A DNA stretch of 64,000 bases from the NCBI RefSeq assembly GCF_002104995.1, contig NW_024468260.1:372001-436000 (forward strand), given 5' to 3'. The notes beneath the pieces were generated by a model. That model saw nothing but the letters and a program-made list of their open reading frames with translations, searched no databases and was not told the DNA's origin. The DNA comes from Linderina pennispora (Eukaryota; Kickxellomycota; Kickxellomycetes; Kickxellales; Kickxellaceae). The position numbers were made by a program, and so were the translations under genes. Below, in pieces: positions 10,768-22,345 of the stretch; positions within the stretch are counted from its first letter, which is position 1; every line of letters begins with the position of its first letter.

Positions 10768-13062
10768 CTACACGCTGTTCAGCAGCGCACTGATGGGCGG
10801 CAGCATATGCGATTCATGGCACTCTGAAATCGACGACTGAACGGCAGGCGCCGGAGTGTGCGGCGAGTTTGGGTGGGTTGACTCGCGGCTCTTGGACGAG
10901 GCAGCCGACGACAGAGATGCGGTTGATTGGAACCCGCCGTCCGAGTAGTATTCATTCCGTGCCGCAGTGAAGGCATGTCTGAGCTCGGTGGCCGATCTGT
11001 CAAAGGCCTGGTCTGCACGGCCAGCCGCATCAAGCGCTGACGAGCATCCCAAATGAGCATTACTCGTCGCCTCGCGCTCGATCGGCTTGCAATCCCCTAA
11101 AAAAGGCCGCAGCGGGGTTGTTGGACTGGTCTCTTTAGGTGAGCTCGTGCTGTGCGCGAGCGGGAGCTTGGGGAGATCGAGGACAGAGCTGCTTGGCCCG
11201 CTGCTTATCGGCGGCGTCCGGGCTTGGTATGATTCGTGAAACCCCAACGACTGGTACGACGGGTAAAGTGGCGACGCCAGGTTCGTCTGGGCCTCCTGTT
11301 GCCAAGAGGTCAGGTTCAAGATCGCCTGTGTTGACTGCTGATGAGCCACTAAGCGCGGTTCCATCTGTTAGGCAGAGGCTGGCCGTGCTGCTGGGTGCAG
11401 ATGTGCTGGCGGAGACAGCTGGGTGGTCCGTTTGCGACTGCTGCGGCTGCGACTGGTGCCCAAGCCCAAAGCCAGTAACCGGCGTCTGGCTAGGCTGGGT
11501 TTGCGACTGGTGGGTGCTGTCTGATCCAAGTCGTCGAGGCAGCTGAGCTGTAGAACGGCAGGTTCAGGCTTGGGATTCCAGGAAGAGACGATGTGTCCTG
11601 AACGCTGCTGATCTCAGGGATGTTGGTCAAATCAACCAGGTTAGCAAGGCTCTGCCTTGAGCTTCCCAGCCTCAACGGAATGCTGCTGCTGGTGTTCCTG
11701 TTGATCTGGTTGTTGGGCCTGCTTGCTGATGCTGCTGGTGAGCCGGTTGTATGTGGCTGAGTGGCTGGTTCGGGACTTGCTGATGGTGCTGGCCAAGGTA
11801 TGTGGATCGGGACAGCGAGTTGTGGCCACCTGAGGAATAAAGGACCAACATTGGACGAGTATTGATCATGGCTATGCTGCTGGGGCTGTGTGTGCTGCTG
11901 GGACTGCTGGGACTGCTGGGAATGGGACTGCGAATGGTTGTATGAAAAGCTGAAGCCGTTATTCTGGTGAGTGTGCTGCTGCGGCGGATGCTGTTGATGC
12001 TGATGGTGGTTTTGGTGCTGCTGAGACTGCGGTGACAGATGGTGCTGCTGCTGGTGCTGCTGCTGGTGGCCCTGGGGTTGCTGGCTGCCGAGGGTCTGCC
12101 CAAAGGATATCGGCTGGAATGCATTTGTGCGCTGGGCACCCGAGAATGATGCATTCCCAAGCGGTAGCACCATTGGATGCAACGTATCTCCTCGATGAGC
12201 TTAAGAAGTCGCTGGCTGATAGCCCCCACGAGGCAGTAGCTGAGGACGAGGGATTGAGCTGTTTGGACACTCCAGCGTGTAGTTGCGCCCAAACCCGTAG
12301 CCACCATCAAGTGCAGAGCTTGAGCCACCATTGGCGCTGCCGCCAGCACTCCCATTGCAGGAATCGCCGGTCGCTGCAGTGTGGAAATCGCCAGCAAATG
12401 CTCCCGAGGAACCACCTGACAGCAGGCCCCCAAAGGAAGTGTAATTGTTTGTAGAAATCGGCTCCGTCGCAGTCGATGCTCCTGCCGAAGTGCGGCTTGG
12501 CTGCTGGTATGGCGCAGCACCGAGTCCAGATGTCGACAGGGACGGGTACACCAGGCGGTTTAGGGATTGGAATGGTTGAGTAATATGGTGAGGCTGGTGA
12601 CAGAGGAGATACCAGCGACTGGTTGCCAATAGGCGTCATGCCCCCAAGACCAATGTCGCCTATATCCTGGCGTCCCGACATCATCATACCAAATGAAGCA
12701 TCGAATGCCTGGCTGGCGGCTAGCGGCTGGGCTGCCGCAGATTTGGCTCCTTTAGATTTTGCCGATAAGCCAGCAGATGTGCTGGCCGAGCCACCTGCTC
12801 CGCGCATGGCACGTTTTTTGGCACTGCGAGCCTCACGCCGCTCAGCAGGTGTTCCTTTGTGGATTCGCATGTGTCTGGTCAACTCATCGGAACGCGAAAA
12901 GCACTTGCCGCAGCCAGGATGGGTACAGGCGTGTGGCTTCTCGCCGGTGTGCGTGCGGATGTGCCGTGTCTGGTGCTCGAGACGGAAGAACGCCTTGGGG
13001 CACATGGGGCACTTGTAGGGCCGATCTCCCCCAGACTTGCTAGCTGTGTTCCGGGCCGTCAT
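10768..13062 (-). CDS. CreA/Mig1-like C2H2 zinc-finger transcription factor (copy 2), multiply frameshifted
   Basis: Paralogue of the gene at 7490-9444, in convergent orientation. Two C2H2 fingers near residues 17-70 are almost identical to copy 1 ([38 protein letters not shown]), followed by a basic stretch ([14 protein letters not shown]). The long tail is low-complexity: Ser/Gly-rich, then a Gln/His-rich tract encoded around 11870-12090, then Ser/Pro-rich, ending in [11 protein letters not shown]. The reading frame changes several times: near 12570, around 12200 with an in-frame stop, and twice between 11370 and 11540. Dropping single bases restores one continuous protein of roughly 760 residues. 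The start ATG directly follows an upstream stop. The tail differs wholly from copy 1, so the two may differ in partners rather than in DNA site. Confidence 0.82.
11866..12095 (-). repeat. Low-complexity Gln/His-coding repeat in zinc-finger gene 2
   Basis: Irregular CAG/CAA/CAC codon repeats (seen on the plus strand as CTG/TGG/GGTGCTG runs) encode a Gln/His/Ser-rich tract with many QQ and HQ pairs. Such tracts in fungal regulators are usually disordered activation or interaction regions. Confidence 0.7.
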
Positions 13063-14693
13063 TCAGTGCCGACTGGATGCAAGTGGTAAGGTAGAAAACA
13101 AGATTGGCCAGTAAATAACAAAAGTTTGTGGATGCGCTTTTGCTGTTTGTAGAAGGCAGGGGTCCGGTGTGTTTGTGTTTTTGTGTACGGTGTATGCCTG
13201 TGTGCAGATGCAAAAACAGGTAATGTGGTCAACTCTGGAGTTGGAGGTATAGAAAAGCAGAAGGATGAAAGTGGAAATGGCCTCTTGGCTAGTCAGACAA
13301 CGCGAGTAAATCGTATAATTATAGAAGGGGAGAGGTATAGCAAAGAGCCAGTTCTCTCCCTGGAAGAGTAGGAAATCTTTGGTATATGAAAATAAGGAGT
13401 CGAAGGAAAGAAGGAAACCCGAAAAGTTGCAAGCAGCCCGGAAGAGAAGGAAATAAAAAAGCGAGGTGGGTGAAAAATGAAGAAAAGAGGGGAGGCAGGC
13501 CAATTCCTTATAATCTAAATATGTGGGGAGGACTCGCCAAAGGGAGGGGTTAAAAATGTTTAGCGAAAAAGAGCAGTGAGGAGGCCAGGGTTCAATAGCC
13601 GTGCAGCATTTTTGACATTCACCTTGGGACCTACGCTTGGGAGGCAAGGTGTACTGGGTTGTCCCAATAGAATGCCTGGGATGGCTATATGCAGTCGATA
13701 TCAATAATGAAATAAAGGAAAAAAATAGGTCCAAGGCGAATTCTGGCAATATTGTTTTATTTTGTGCCAAATTGGATTTCTGACTGCTGGTGCCCAATTT
13801 CAGGCGTGCCCAATTAACCCAAACACGAGAGGGAATATTAGACGTTTTGCTGGTGACCGCCCAGTAAAGATGCCTCCTCCCTCTCCAAGCTGCTGTTTCA
13901 TATTCTCACTGTAAATCACTACCTAAAAATGTTGTATTAAATTGGGCAGTAGCACACATTTCATCCCACATTGCCGGGTCCGTCTCGCCTGCATCTCGAA
14001 GAGATCGAAATGTGAAGGGGAAAACTGTCTTTTCTTCCGTCCGGGTTCTCAGCCAAACGCTGCACTGCTGTGGATTCTCTCTTTCAGAGACATTGGTGGC
14101 GCTATTGGTTTAGTCAGACGCTGCCAGTCTCGAATATTTGTACGAAAGAACACCAGCAGAGCAGTAGCAAGTCCGAGGGAATGCGACATGCGCAGGTTCG
14201 CGGACCGTCTTTTGTTGTTTAAGCTTACCAGTCTGCCTCGATCACGGCTGGGAGTTTCATGTTTGGTGGGCATTTTCACAATGGCGATTAACTTGTTCGC
14301 TGTCCATTTTCATGTCTACTTCCCACACTAGAATGTCCTTGAATACTTGGCGGTATAGTCAAGACGACGCAGGAAATGACCAGACACCGGGCCATCCGTC
14401 TGCGCTGCTAGCGTTAGCCGAAAAGCATGCCATGTGCGGTAGCACATCACATACTCACCAGAGGAGGCAGCAGTTGGTGGACCCTGTGATATCTGCGCAA
14501 TCCATACCATGGGTCGATGCCAGGAACAGTCAGAGCTGAGCCGTGTGTAGTTGAGGACGCTGGCTAATCAGCCATTACCAGCTCTGCTGATACACTAATC
14601 GAGATCTACGCTGATGAAGGCACTCTGCTTCGATGTGCTGGCAGGCTGCATAGCGTTCGCCTCATTACTCTCCAACCATCGACTATTATTAAA
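13063..14693. other. Leader of zinc-finger gene 2 and divergent intergenic region before SRP72
   Basis: From 13063 to about 13800 the minus strand is pyrimidine-rich and open, but its predicted peptide is a low-complexity translation of a C/T-rich leader, so I read it as a 5' leader. From 13800 to 14693 no gene is seen. The divergent promoter of SRP72 must lie in this second part. Confidence 0.4.
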
Positions 14694-16863
14694 ATGTCTG
14701 GGCAATCTGTTGACTCGTACTATTCGGCCATCAAGGAAGCAATTGAAAACGGCAATGTTGCAGAGGTCGTTGAGCAGGCGCGCTCTGGTCTTGCCGAGCA
14801 CCCGCAAGAGTCGGAGCTAGGCAAAAATTGAGGTCATTGGACTCATCAAGCAGGACCTGGCCGCCCAGGCGCTGCTAGCGATTAAGAAGGCGCGCGCGGC
14901 GAAGCTGTTTACCGCAAAGGAGCTCGAATTTGAGGCTGCATATTGCCATTTCACGCTCGGCAGCTACGACGATGCCAAGAAAGCCCTGAAGAAAGTTACC
15001 GCAAGCAAGGCTGTCACGCACCTGCTTGCTCAGATCGCGTACAAGTCAGACGACTATGCCGAGTGCGTCAACCTATATGAGGAGCTGCTGAGGGATACTG
15101 ACAAGGAGAGCGAGGAGTACCAGGATCTGCTGCTTAACCAGTCTGCTGCCAAGGCAGCGGCGCTGCAGAGCGCGCAGAGTGCTGGTGAACAAAGGCCAAC
15201 TGAGGAGCATGGCAGCAGCTACGAGCTCATGTTCAATGCAGCCACTGATTTGCTTGTCCGTGGCCGTATTGCTGAGGCAGCAGATCTGCTCGAGATGGCT
15301 GCTACCCAGGCACGCTCGTCGCTGGCAAGCGAGGGGTGGTCACAGGAGGATATCGAGGGCGAGGTTGCACCGATCGAAGCCCAGCGCGGTGTTGCTTTGC
15401 AGACACAGGGCAAGACCGCCGAGGCACGTGCTGTCTTCTCTCGTTTGCTGGCAGACAAATCTCTTGAGGGCTCGGCTCGCGATATTGTCGCTCATAACGC
15501 GGCTGTCCTTAGCATCTCCGAGTACGCACGCCGTGACATCGCCCTTGATCGCGTTAAGCGTGCCTTGCAGCTCCCTGGCAGTGCTACGCGCCAGCTGAGC
15601 CGTGCCCAGCGGGCATTGATGCGGTTCAACATGGCTGTGGTGCAGTTCTCGCAGGGCCAATACGCATCTGCTCGCCGCTCACTTTCGCGCCTCAGTAAGA
15701 GCTACTCGGACATTCCTAATGCGAGCGCAGGTACTCTGTCAGCAGCCATCTCGCTCCATCTGGGCAGCGTGGACAAGGCTCTTAATGAGCTGGCGACGAT
15801 CTCGCGCAGCCAGCAGCCATCTGATGCCGTCTTTGCGACACTGGCTGCAGCACAGGTTGCAATTTCTGCTGGTGATAACCAGCGTGCTCTGGATGTGCTG
15901 ACTGCATGGAAAGACCGCGCGGAAGGCGTGTCTCTTGGTAGTCTGTCAGCGGCCGACCAGTTTGCTCGCTACTACTTTGGCATTGTGCAGCTCATTGGCT
16001 GGCTGTCGGGTAGCAGGATGTCGTCAACAGCTCCGGATGCGGCCAAGCACCTGTACACGCAGGTGAGCAAGCCCGGAACCTACTCTGCCCGGCTGCTTGC
16101 TGCAGTTGGTGATTGCCTCGCATTGGCAGGAGAACCCGACGCAGCAAAGAGCTGCTTCAACCAGGCCAAGCAGGCTGCTGCAGAGCAAAATGCCGACGTG
16201 GGAACGCTGGGCTCCACCTGCCTGCATGCAGTGCTGGCGTCTGGGGACAATGGGGCCCACCAGATGTCGATCGCACAGCTACTGAAGGGCTATAGCAGAC
16301 GCTCTCGGGTCACACGGGTCATCCCCGGCGTCCGTATCAGGGTGTCCCGCCAGTATCAGCCCAAGTCGTCGAATGCATCGGCTGGCGACGGAGCACGCTC
16401 AAAGAAGTCTGCTGCTGCTGCCAAACAGCCGGTCAAGGCGAAGCCGCAAGAGGGCAGTCGCACAAAGAAGTACCGTGCAAGCCGCCAGCGTCGCCTGGCT
16501 AAGAACCCGCCCAAGAACTACGATCCCGAGCGCAAGCCCGACAGCGAACGCTGGATCCCACTGCGCCAGCGCTCCTACTACAAGCCGCGTGGCCGCAACC
16601 GCAAGCAGCTCAAGATGCGCGGTGGAGCGCAGGGCGGGGCATCGGAGGCAGGTGCTGGGCTCGGGGTCACGGGCAGTGCCCGCATCGCTGGCCATATCGA
16701 TGGGTCACAAACCCCTGGCCATGATTCCGACGACGATCACCATGAAGATAGTGCTGCGAAGAACCCCCAGCAGACTTCTGGTGCCGGCCATTCAAAGAGC
16801 AAGGGCGGCAAGGGCGGCAAGAAGGGCGGCAAGAAGGGTGGCAAGGGCAAGCGCGGATGGTAG
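14694..16863 (+). CDS. SRP72: Signal recognition particle subunit SRP72, one frameshift
   Basis: Core SRP protein that, with SRP68, binds SRP RNA during cotranslational targeting to the ER. The N-terminal two thirds consists of TPR-like helical repeats. Near residue 600 is the diagnostic SRP72 RNA-binding motif: PPKNYDPERKPDSERW, then LRQRSYYKPRGRNRK. The C-terminus is an acidic DSDDDHHED patch followed by Lys/Gly repeats (KGGKKGGKKGGKGK). The start MSGQSVDSYY at 14694 is followed by an extra A in an A5 run (about 14823-14828) that shifts the frame. With one base dropped the protein is 722 residues, compared with about 640-670 in yeast and man. No intron is seen. Confidence 0.95.
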
Positions 16864-18761
16864 GGGATGTGCTTGGAAGTGTAGCTAATAAACGCCGGCT
16901 ATTTTCTCTTACTCGCCCGAAGGCGCACTGTACGTGACGGCGTTGCGTCGATCGGTGGTTGAAGCCTCACAGTGCCGAATGTATCGACTGATGACTCGTA
17001 GCAATTAGCTGCACGAAGTACTCAACCACCAGCAGCGCTTGGGTCATCAAGCACCCTCTGACGACCAGATAATGCAGAATTTCATTTTGGGTAGCGTGGA
17101 ACATTCGGTTGTGCATCGGTCAGTCCGAGAACGCGCTGCAACTCCCAGGCGCCGGAGGATGAAAATCAACAACCCTGACCCTGCCATCAGATGAAAGCAC
17201 TATTTCACGAGCGAAAAGCAGCATTGGCACGGTGATAGTACAGCGCGAGGCTGTTGACTTTTTTCTGTCTATTGTCAGCGGTGGTGGTGGTGATGAGATG
17301 GTGGTGATGGAGAGACTGTGCACGGTAGCAATTGCACATGTGGGGAGATATATAGCTTGCATCAACCACCCGGCCATATCGCTGACTGCGATTCTTGTGA
17401 CGGTTATTGGCTCCTCCCCAAAGCACTGGTGGCAAGTCAAGGAGAACCTGCCTGGCATAGCCGGCAGCTCCCATGGTCCGAAGAATCTGATTGCTGTTGG
17501 GCTAAGATCGGCAGTGATTTTTAGGCTTACATGGTGCAGATAAGGGCGTCCTGCATCTTTCCTTGCTGAACATTCGGACTATCCGGTCGCTTAACTGATG
17601 CGTTCCTGTGTATCGGCAATTTCGGACGGCTCTGACGGCTGCTTCCTAATATGGCCGACCTGACATGATAAAGTGGCCCTCCGCTCGCAGTCATTTGGGC
17701 AACTGCATTTATTGGTTTCACCTAAAGCCTTCAGCTCAGTGAACGGCACGCAAAGGGATGCAGAATAGAACATTCCTCCCGACGCTGCTCCCAATAAGCC
17801 GGCGTGCTCGCCGCCTTTGAACCGGCTGTTTGCGCCAATAAAACAATTTTCCTGGAAAGTTTCGCCTGCTCAGGCTTAGGCCCGGCGCGTTTTCCTGTGC
17901 AGATTGGCCACAATGGCATGGACAGAACGTACTTGGAAGACTGCCTGCCCCTCTAACGCCTCTCCAAGGAATTGGCAGCTACGTTTTCTGGAGTCTTTAC
18001 ACCAGGGCGTTGGTGATGCGGGATTTGCCGGTTTTACCAGCCAAGGACAACCTCGAGGCGGATACGTTCTGGTAAAGAAGCACGAATGTGCTCTTGTCTG
18101 CTCGATAGAGAGTCTAGCGCAACACACCCATTGCTCTGCGCCTACCTAGTGTGGGCCGGTGCTTGTACTGCAAAAAGCAACTAGCGCTGAAAACTTTTTC
18201 GCCGAGCAGAACAGATTGCGTTTGTTTCAACAGATAGTCGATCACAAGTAGCCCTAGGCCCGGAAACCCCCCCTGCGACCCCCCTCTCCCCACCCCATTT
18301 CACGGCAATTCCTTTGTATCTGTATCACAACGAAATGCGGCAGTTCCCTGCCACGGCCAGCTCCAGCTTTCCCAACCTTAATTCCTGTCAAGAGACAGCC
18401 AGAAGAACCTCGCAGCGTCAAAGTCAGATAAATTGAACTGCAGCTGGCGCTTGGAGAATCTAAAGATGGATAAAGTCATTCACAGCCTTCCTTCAACAGC
18501 CAGCCCCCTTTTCTATAGTTTTCTAGACGGTTGCTCTGCTGCCTAGCTACCAGCTGCTGACTGTGTCTCCAAACCATTCTATCAACTCTTAATCTTCCCT
18601 CTGCTGCGTTTAACTTTATATTTTTAAAGCACTTTCCGTCGCAATCGTTGCTCTTTTCTCTCCCTTAGCCAGCAGTCGATCTACGTTTGCTGCTGCCTGT
18701 CATCTGTACATACTTTGGTACCAGGACGCTGCTTATTACTATTGTCCATTCCATTGACACA
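16864..18761. other. 1.9 kb intergenic region before the oxidases
   Basis: No supported gene on either strand. C-rich blocks at 18266-18297 include CTCCCCACCCC, again a reverse-strand match to the CreA/Mig1 SYGGRG site, about 470 bp upstream of the first oxidase ATG. The last 250 bp is T/C-rich, like a leader. Confidence 0.4.
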
Positions 18762-21306
18762 ATGCCACCAACAGGATCCATACACAATCCTATTCAGGAC
18801 TCCCGCCAGCCAACGGGTACTTCGGCTGGTCAAGATACTCTGCCCTCCCAGCCCAGAACCACAGCCACACCCGCCAATCTTGCTCCACTGACCATCCCGA
18901 CTTTGTCTCAGCCAGCTGCCATCAAGGAGAGCCCGCAGTCGACTGCTGCCAACTCCGAAAGTGGCAACATTGCGTCCAGTGGCAAGACTCGCCGCTTCCA
19001 GTGGCGTGACCTGCTCGACCCGGAATTCTACCCCGAGATCACTATTCGACGCACCGTGTTCTTTGCTATCTGGATGATTCCGCACATCATTCTGACTGCG
19101 TACCACGGGTCCGACAAGAGACGTCCACTGGTCAAGAGGATGAACGTCACATCGATGCACTGTATGCTGTTCGATGTTGCCTGCATTATGATCTTTATGT
19201 CGCCCACATTCCTGATGCTACTGCAGCGTACCTTCTTGCCTCGGTTCATCAAGTTCGAAAAGAACATCCATGCCCACAAGGTCGCCGCATACACGATGCT
19301 GTTTTGGTCAGCAGTGCACATTGGTAAGTTGCCCCCTAAACCCTCCTAGTAGAACATAGTGAAGCTGATGCTTACACCACCACGGGGCGTATACCACTCA
19401 CTCAGACCACACGCAATATTATTATAGGCATTTATTACCAACGCTATATTGACGAGACAAGCCCTACGATCAAGAAAGGGAAGGTGGTTCCGGGAGTTCC
19501 ATTATATAAGCCCCTCTTTGTTAAGAAGACTGGCTGGACCGGCCATGTTTTGCTGTTCTGCTTCTTCTTCATCACCATCATGTCTATCAGTAAGTATCAC
19601 TTTGGCATGACTAGATGCTGGCTCAATGTGCTCAAGCCTGGACACCGTGCTCGGGTAATATGTATGCCACCAGCCCCACATCTTTAACAGCATATTGGTC
19701 GGCGTGGCCTATGACCGACACGCTAGAATCGCACTTCGGCCTTTTTGCGCTATTGCTTGATCATGTGGAGCTGCAGCTAAGGATGCTCCTCTGCCATTTT
19801 CCTCGATATTTCTGCAGTATAAACCAGCATCATTGTGACGCAGACATTTTTGTGCCCTTATCTTACCATCTGGTTCGTGTATGTCCTCTCGCCAAATCAA
19901 AATCTACATCTCCATTAATTTGTGAATTACTGTCTAGGAATCGTCCGCAAGCGCCAGTTCGAGTTGTTCTATTACGTGCATCACTTGTTCCTGGTGACAT
20001 TCGTATTCCTTTTCCTCCATCATGACAACCACCTCGCATACAAGTACATTGCTGGCCCACTCGCTTTGTATGCCCTTGACCGCCTCTACCGCAACCTGCG
20101 CAGTGTCTTTGGCAAGTCGCCTATTCGCGCTGTGATCCAGCACCCATCTGGCGTGGTCGAGATTCAGATGGATAAGAAGATCGTCGGTGTCCGCCCCGGC
20201 CAGTACGTCAAGGTCTACTGTCCCTCGGTCTCGATGCTGCAGTGGCACCCACTGACAATCTCCAGCGCACCTGAGGAGGAGCTTCTCACCATCCACTTCC
20301 GCCTCGAAGGCAGCTGGACCCGCAACCTGGCCAAGCGTCTCGGCTGCAACTTTGGCGACGATGTCCGTGGCTCTAGTGTGCAGAATGTGGTTTCCAAGGA
20401 CGACGGCGTCGATGTATTCAAGTTTGCAAAGGCAGAGAGACCGCGTCCCACGTCACAGCACATCGATATTCCCTACCACCCACTGCACCACGATCCTACA
20501 ACTGCCCCGATGTATTCGAATGCCGGCGGCAACAGTTCGTATGTGAGCATCGACATGGTTGCTAAGGGTGGCAGTGCGTCTATCCGTAATAATATGGCGC
20601 TGGGTGTCGATGACGAGAAGGAGAATGGCCAAGGTTACTGTACACGCTACACAGCGGACATCTGATCTGAAGGTTATTCCATCAGTTCAGGTGGAGGACG
20701 GCAACATGGTTATCAAGATGGGTCGTGAAATGCCGTTGCTGTTCATCGACGGTCCATACACGGCACCTACCGAGCACTTCTTCAACTACGAGGTCGGCGT
20801 GCTCATTGCTGCTGGTATTGGAGTCACTCCTGCTGCATCGGTCCTCCGTAGCGTGTACTTCCAGTGGATCCGCGACAGATACGCAATGAACACGAAGAAG
20901 GTGTACCTATTCTGGGTGTACCGCGACATCGGCACGCTGGAGTGGTTCAAGGATCTTCTGGTGGCTCTTGATGAGGAAGGACTGAGCTCGATTGTCCAGG
21001 TGCGCACGTACTTCACCGGAAAGATCCCGGAGACACGCATCCCGCAGCTTACGCCTCCTGACGACAAGTTCGGTCGACCAGGTCATCAACACGTCGATTG
21101 GCACCAAGTCGTATGTTGGACGTCCTGACTTCAGCGATATCTTTGAGTCGATTGGCGAGCTTCACCCTGGACAGCGCATTGGCACATTCTTCTGTGGACC
21201 TAAGCCCATGGCACGCAAGGTCAGACGCGAGGCACACAGATGGGATAGCATCCTGCACAAACAGAGCAAGACCAAGATTGACTTCCGCAGTGAGTCATTT
21301 GCATAA
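18762..21306 (+). CDS. NADPH oxidase (NOX, gp91phox-like), copy 1, two frameshifts
   Basis: Membrane flavocytochrome that transfers electrons from NADPH via FAD and two haems to oxygen, making superoxide. Exons: 18762-19323, 19428-19589 and 19938-21306, with GT-AG introns of 104 and 348 nt. The four haem histidines have NOX spacing: HKVAAYTMLFWSAVH (H-X13-H) and VHHLFLVTFVFLFLHH (H-X12-H). FAD site: HPLTISSAPEEE. NADPH sites: GVLIAAGIGVTPAASVL and TFFCGPKPMA. No EF hands are present, so it resembles fungal NoxA/B rather than NoxC. The N-terminus is a Ser/Thr/Pro-rich tail of about 80 residues. Extra bases near 20624 and at 21074 break the frame, and the sister gene lacks both. Corrected length is 696 residues. 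About 100 residues are inserted between the FAD and NADPH regions. Confidence 0.92.
19853..21303 (+). repeat. Near-identical tract shared with the second oxidase (copy 1)
   Basis: From about 80 nt inside the last intron to the stop codon, this segment matches 23755-25205 almost base for base, including intron sequence. DNA on both sides is diverged. This is best read as a gene-conversion tract or a partial recent duplication. Confidence 0.85.
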
Positions 21307-22345
21307 TTGCTTTAAATTTTATATGAAATCTCCTCTCATTCACGCTGTGCTGTCGTAATGAACCAATCCTGCATGGCAAACTATGCCAGCACATCGGATA
21401 ATAGATGCAAATAACCACAGACAGCAACCTGGATATCCCTCATGCGAGTCATTGGAGTAAATATATCTCGTCGGTGTCAGCTAGCCACAAATGAAAAACT
21501 AATATATCTTTTCTATTTTCTGCTACAGTGTTATATGGCCGAACATCACAGAAAAAGCCGAGACTAGATGTTCTTGAGCGAATTTCGTACCCTACCTTTT
21601 TGGTGAGTTCCTTTGGAGAGCTTGGCAGCTGTAGCGCGGGATACCATTTAGTTGAGGGATATTATCTGTGGAACGTGTGGGTATAGCACCTGAGCAAGGT
21701 ATATAGAAAAGCACCTTGAAAACATCATTGCTTGAGCCATTTACCCCTTTGGACAGCGGTACAATATACTTTCTAATGACAGGACATGCCTTTTCCGTTT
21801 GTGTTGGCACTGTCATCTACCACGTACTCTTCCTCAACCTCACAGTATCTCTTCAATGAATGGTTTATAATCAGTGACGTTGTATCCATATTGGTTAGCA
21901 GATTAGTGGCACCATTGGGTCCCTGTTGATATATGTAGTTTAATGGCCTTCATTCACTTCAGTGTTGGTGAGAGGGTGGATAGGTTTTGTTCCTTTCTGA
22001 ACCTCCAGGAGTAAGCTTGTCTCTCACCATCGCTCCAGTATGCTGATAATAGGCCATTTTCTTACCAATTAAACCACCTATTGCGCTCTCCAGGCAATCA
22101 CGCATTCCACCTTCTGATGTTGCTTTTGCGCTGCATAAATGCCGTTTTTGCCGTATCACACTTGTTTCATACTTGCTCTCCATCTCATCTTTGTTGCCAT
22201 CAACGCTGTTATTTAAAGGGCCGGGACCACAGCCCTCGCCGCCCATCTCCATTCTAGTTCCTCACCTGGTTTTTCTGCTTCGTCGACACACCGTGTTCTT
22301 TCTTCACACCACTCCAAGTCTGATTTTCTTGTCTGGCATAGAAAA
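21307..22345. other. Spacer between the tandem oxidases
   Basis: About 1 kb with no supported gene. It holds the terminator of copy 1 and the promoter of copy 2. The C/T-rich stretch 22240-22340 is probably the leader. It shows no clear similarity to the region upstream of copy 1. Confidence 0.4.

Noticed and set aside
13063-13797. A 244-codon minus-strand frame directly upstream of zinc-finger gene 2
   Set aside because: Its peptide is Leu/Phe/Ser-rich translation of a pyrimidine-rich leader, has no domain and ends exactly at the next gene's ATG. It is treated as leader.
248-14450. Similar small hairpins (ATGTGCGG(C/T)AGCACAT) near 250 and 14435 as possible mobile-element ends
   Set aside because: Similarity does not extend beyond about 18 bases, and no paired ends or duplication were found.
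17881-18063. Plus-strand frame with DLPVLPAKDNLEAD, faintly like the start of ABCC transporters
   Set aside because: The frame is short and closed by stops on both sides, with no Walker motif or helices nearby, so it could be chance.
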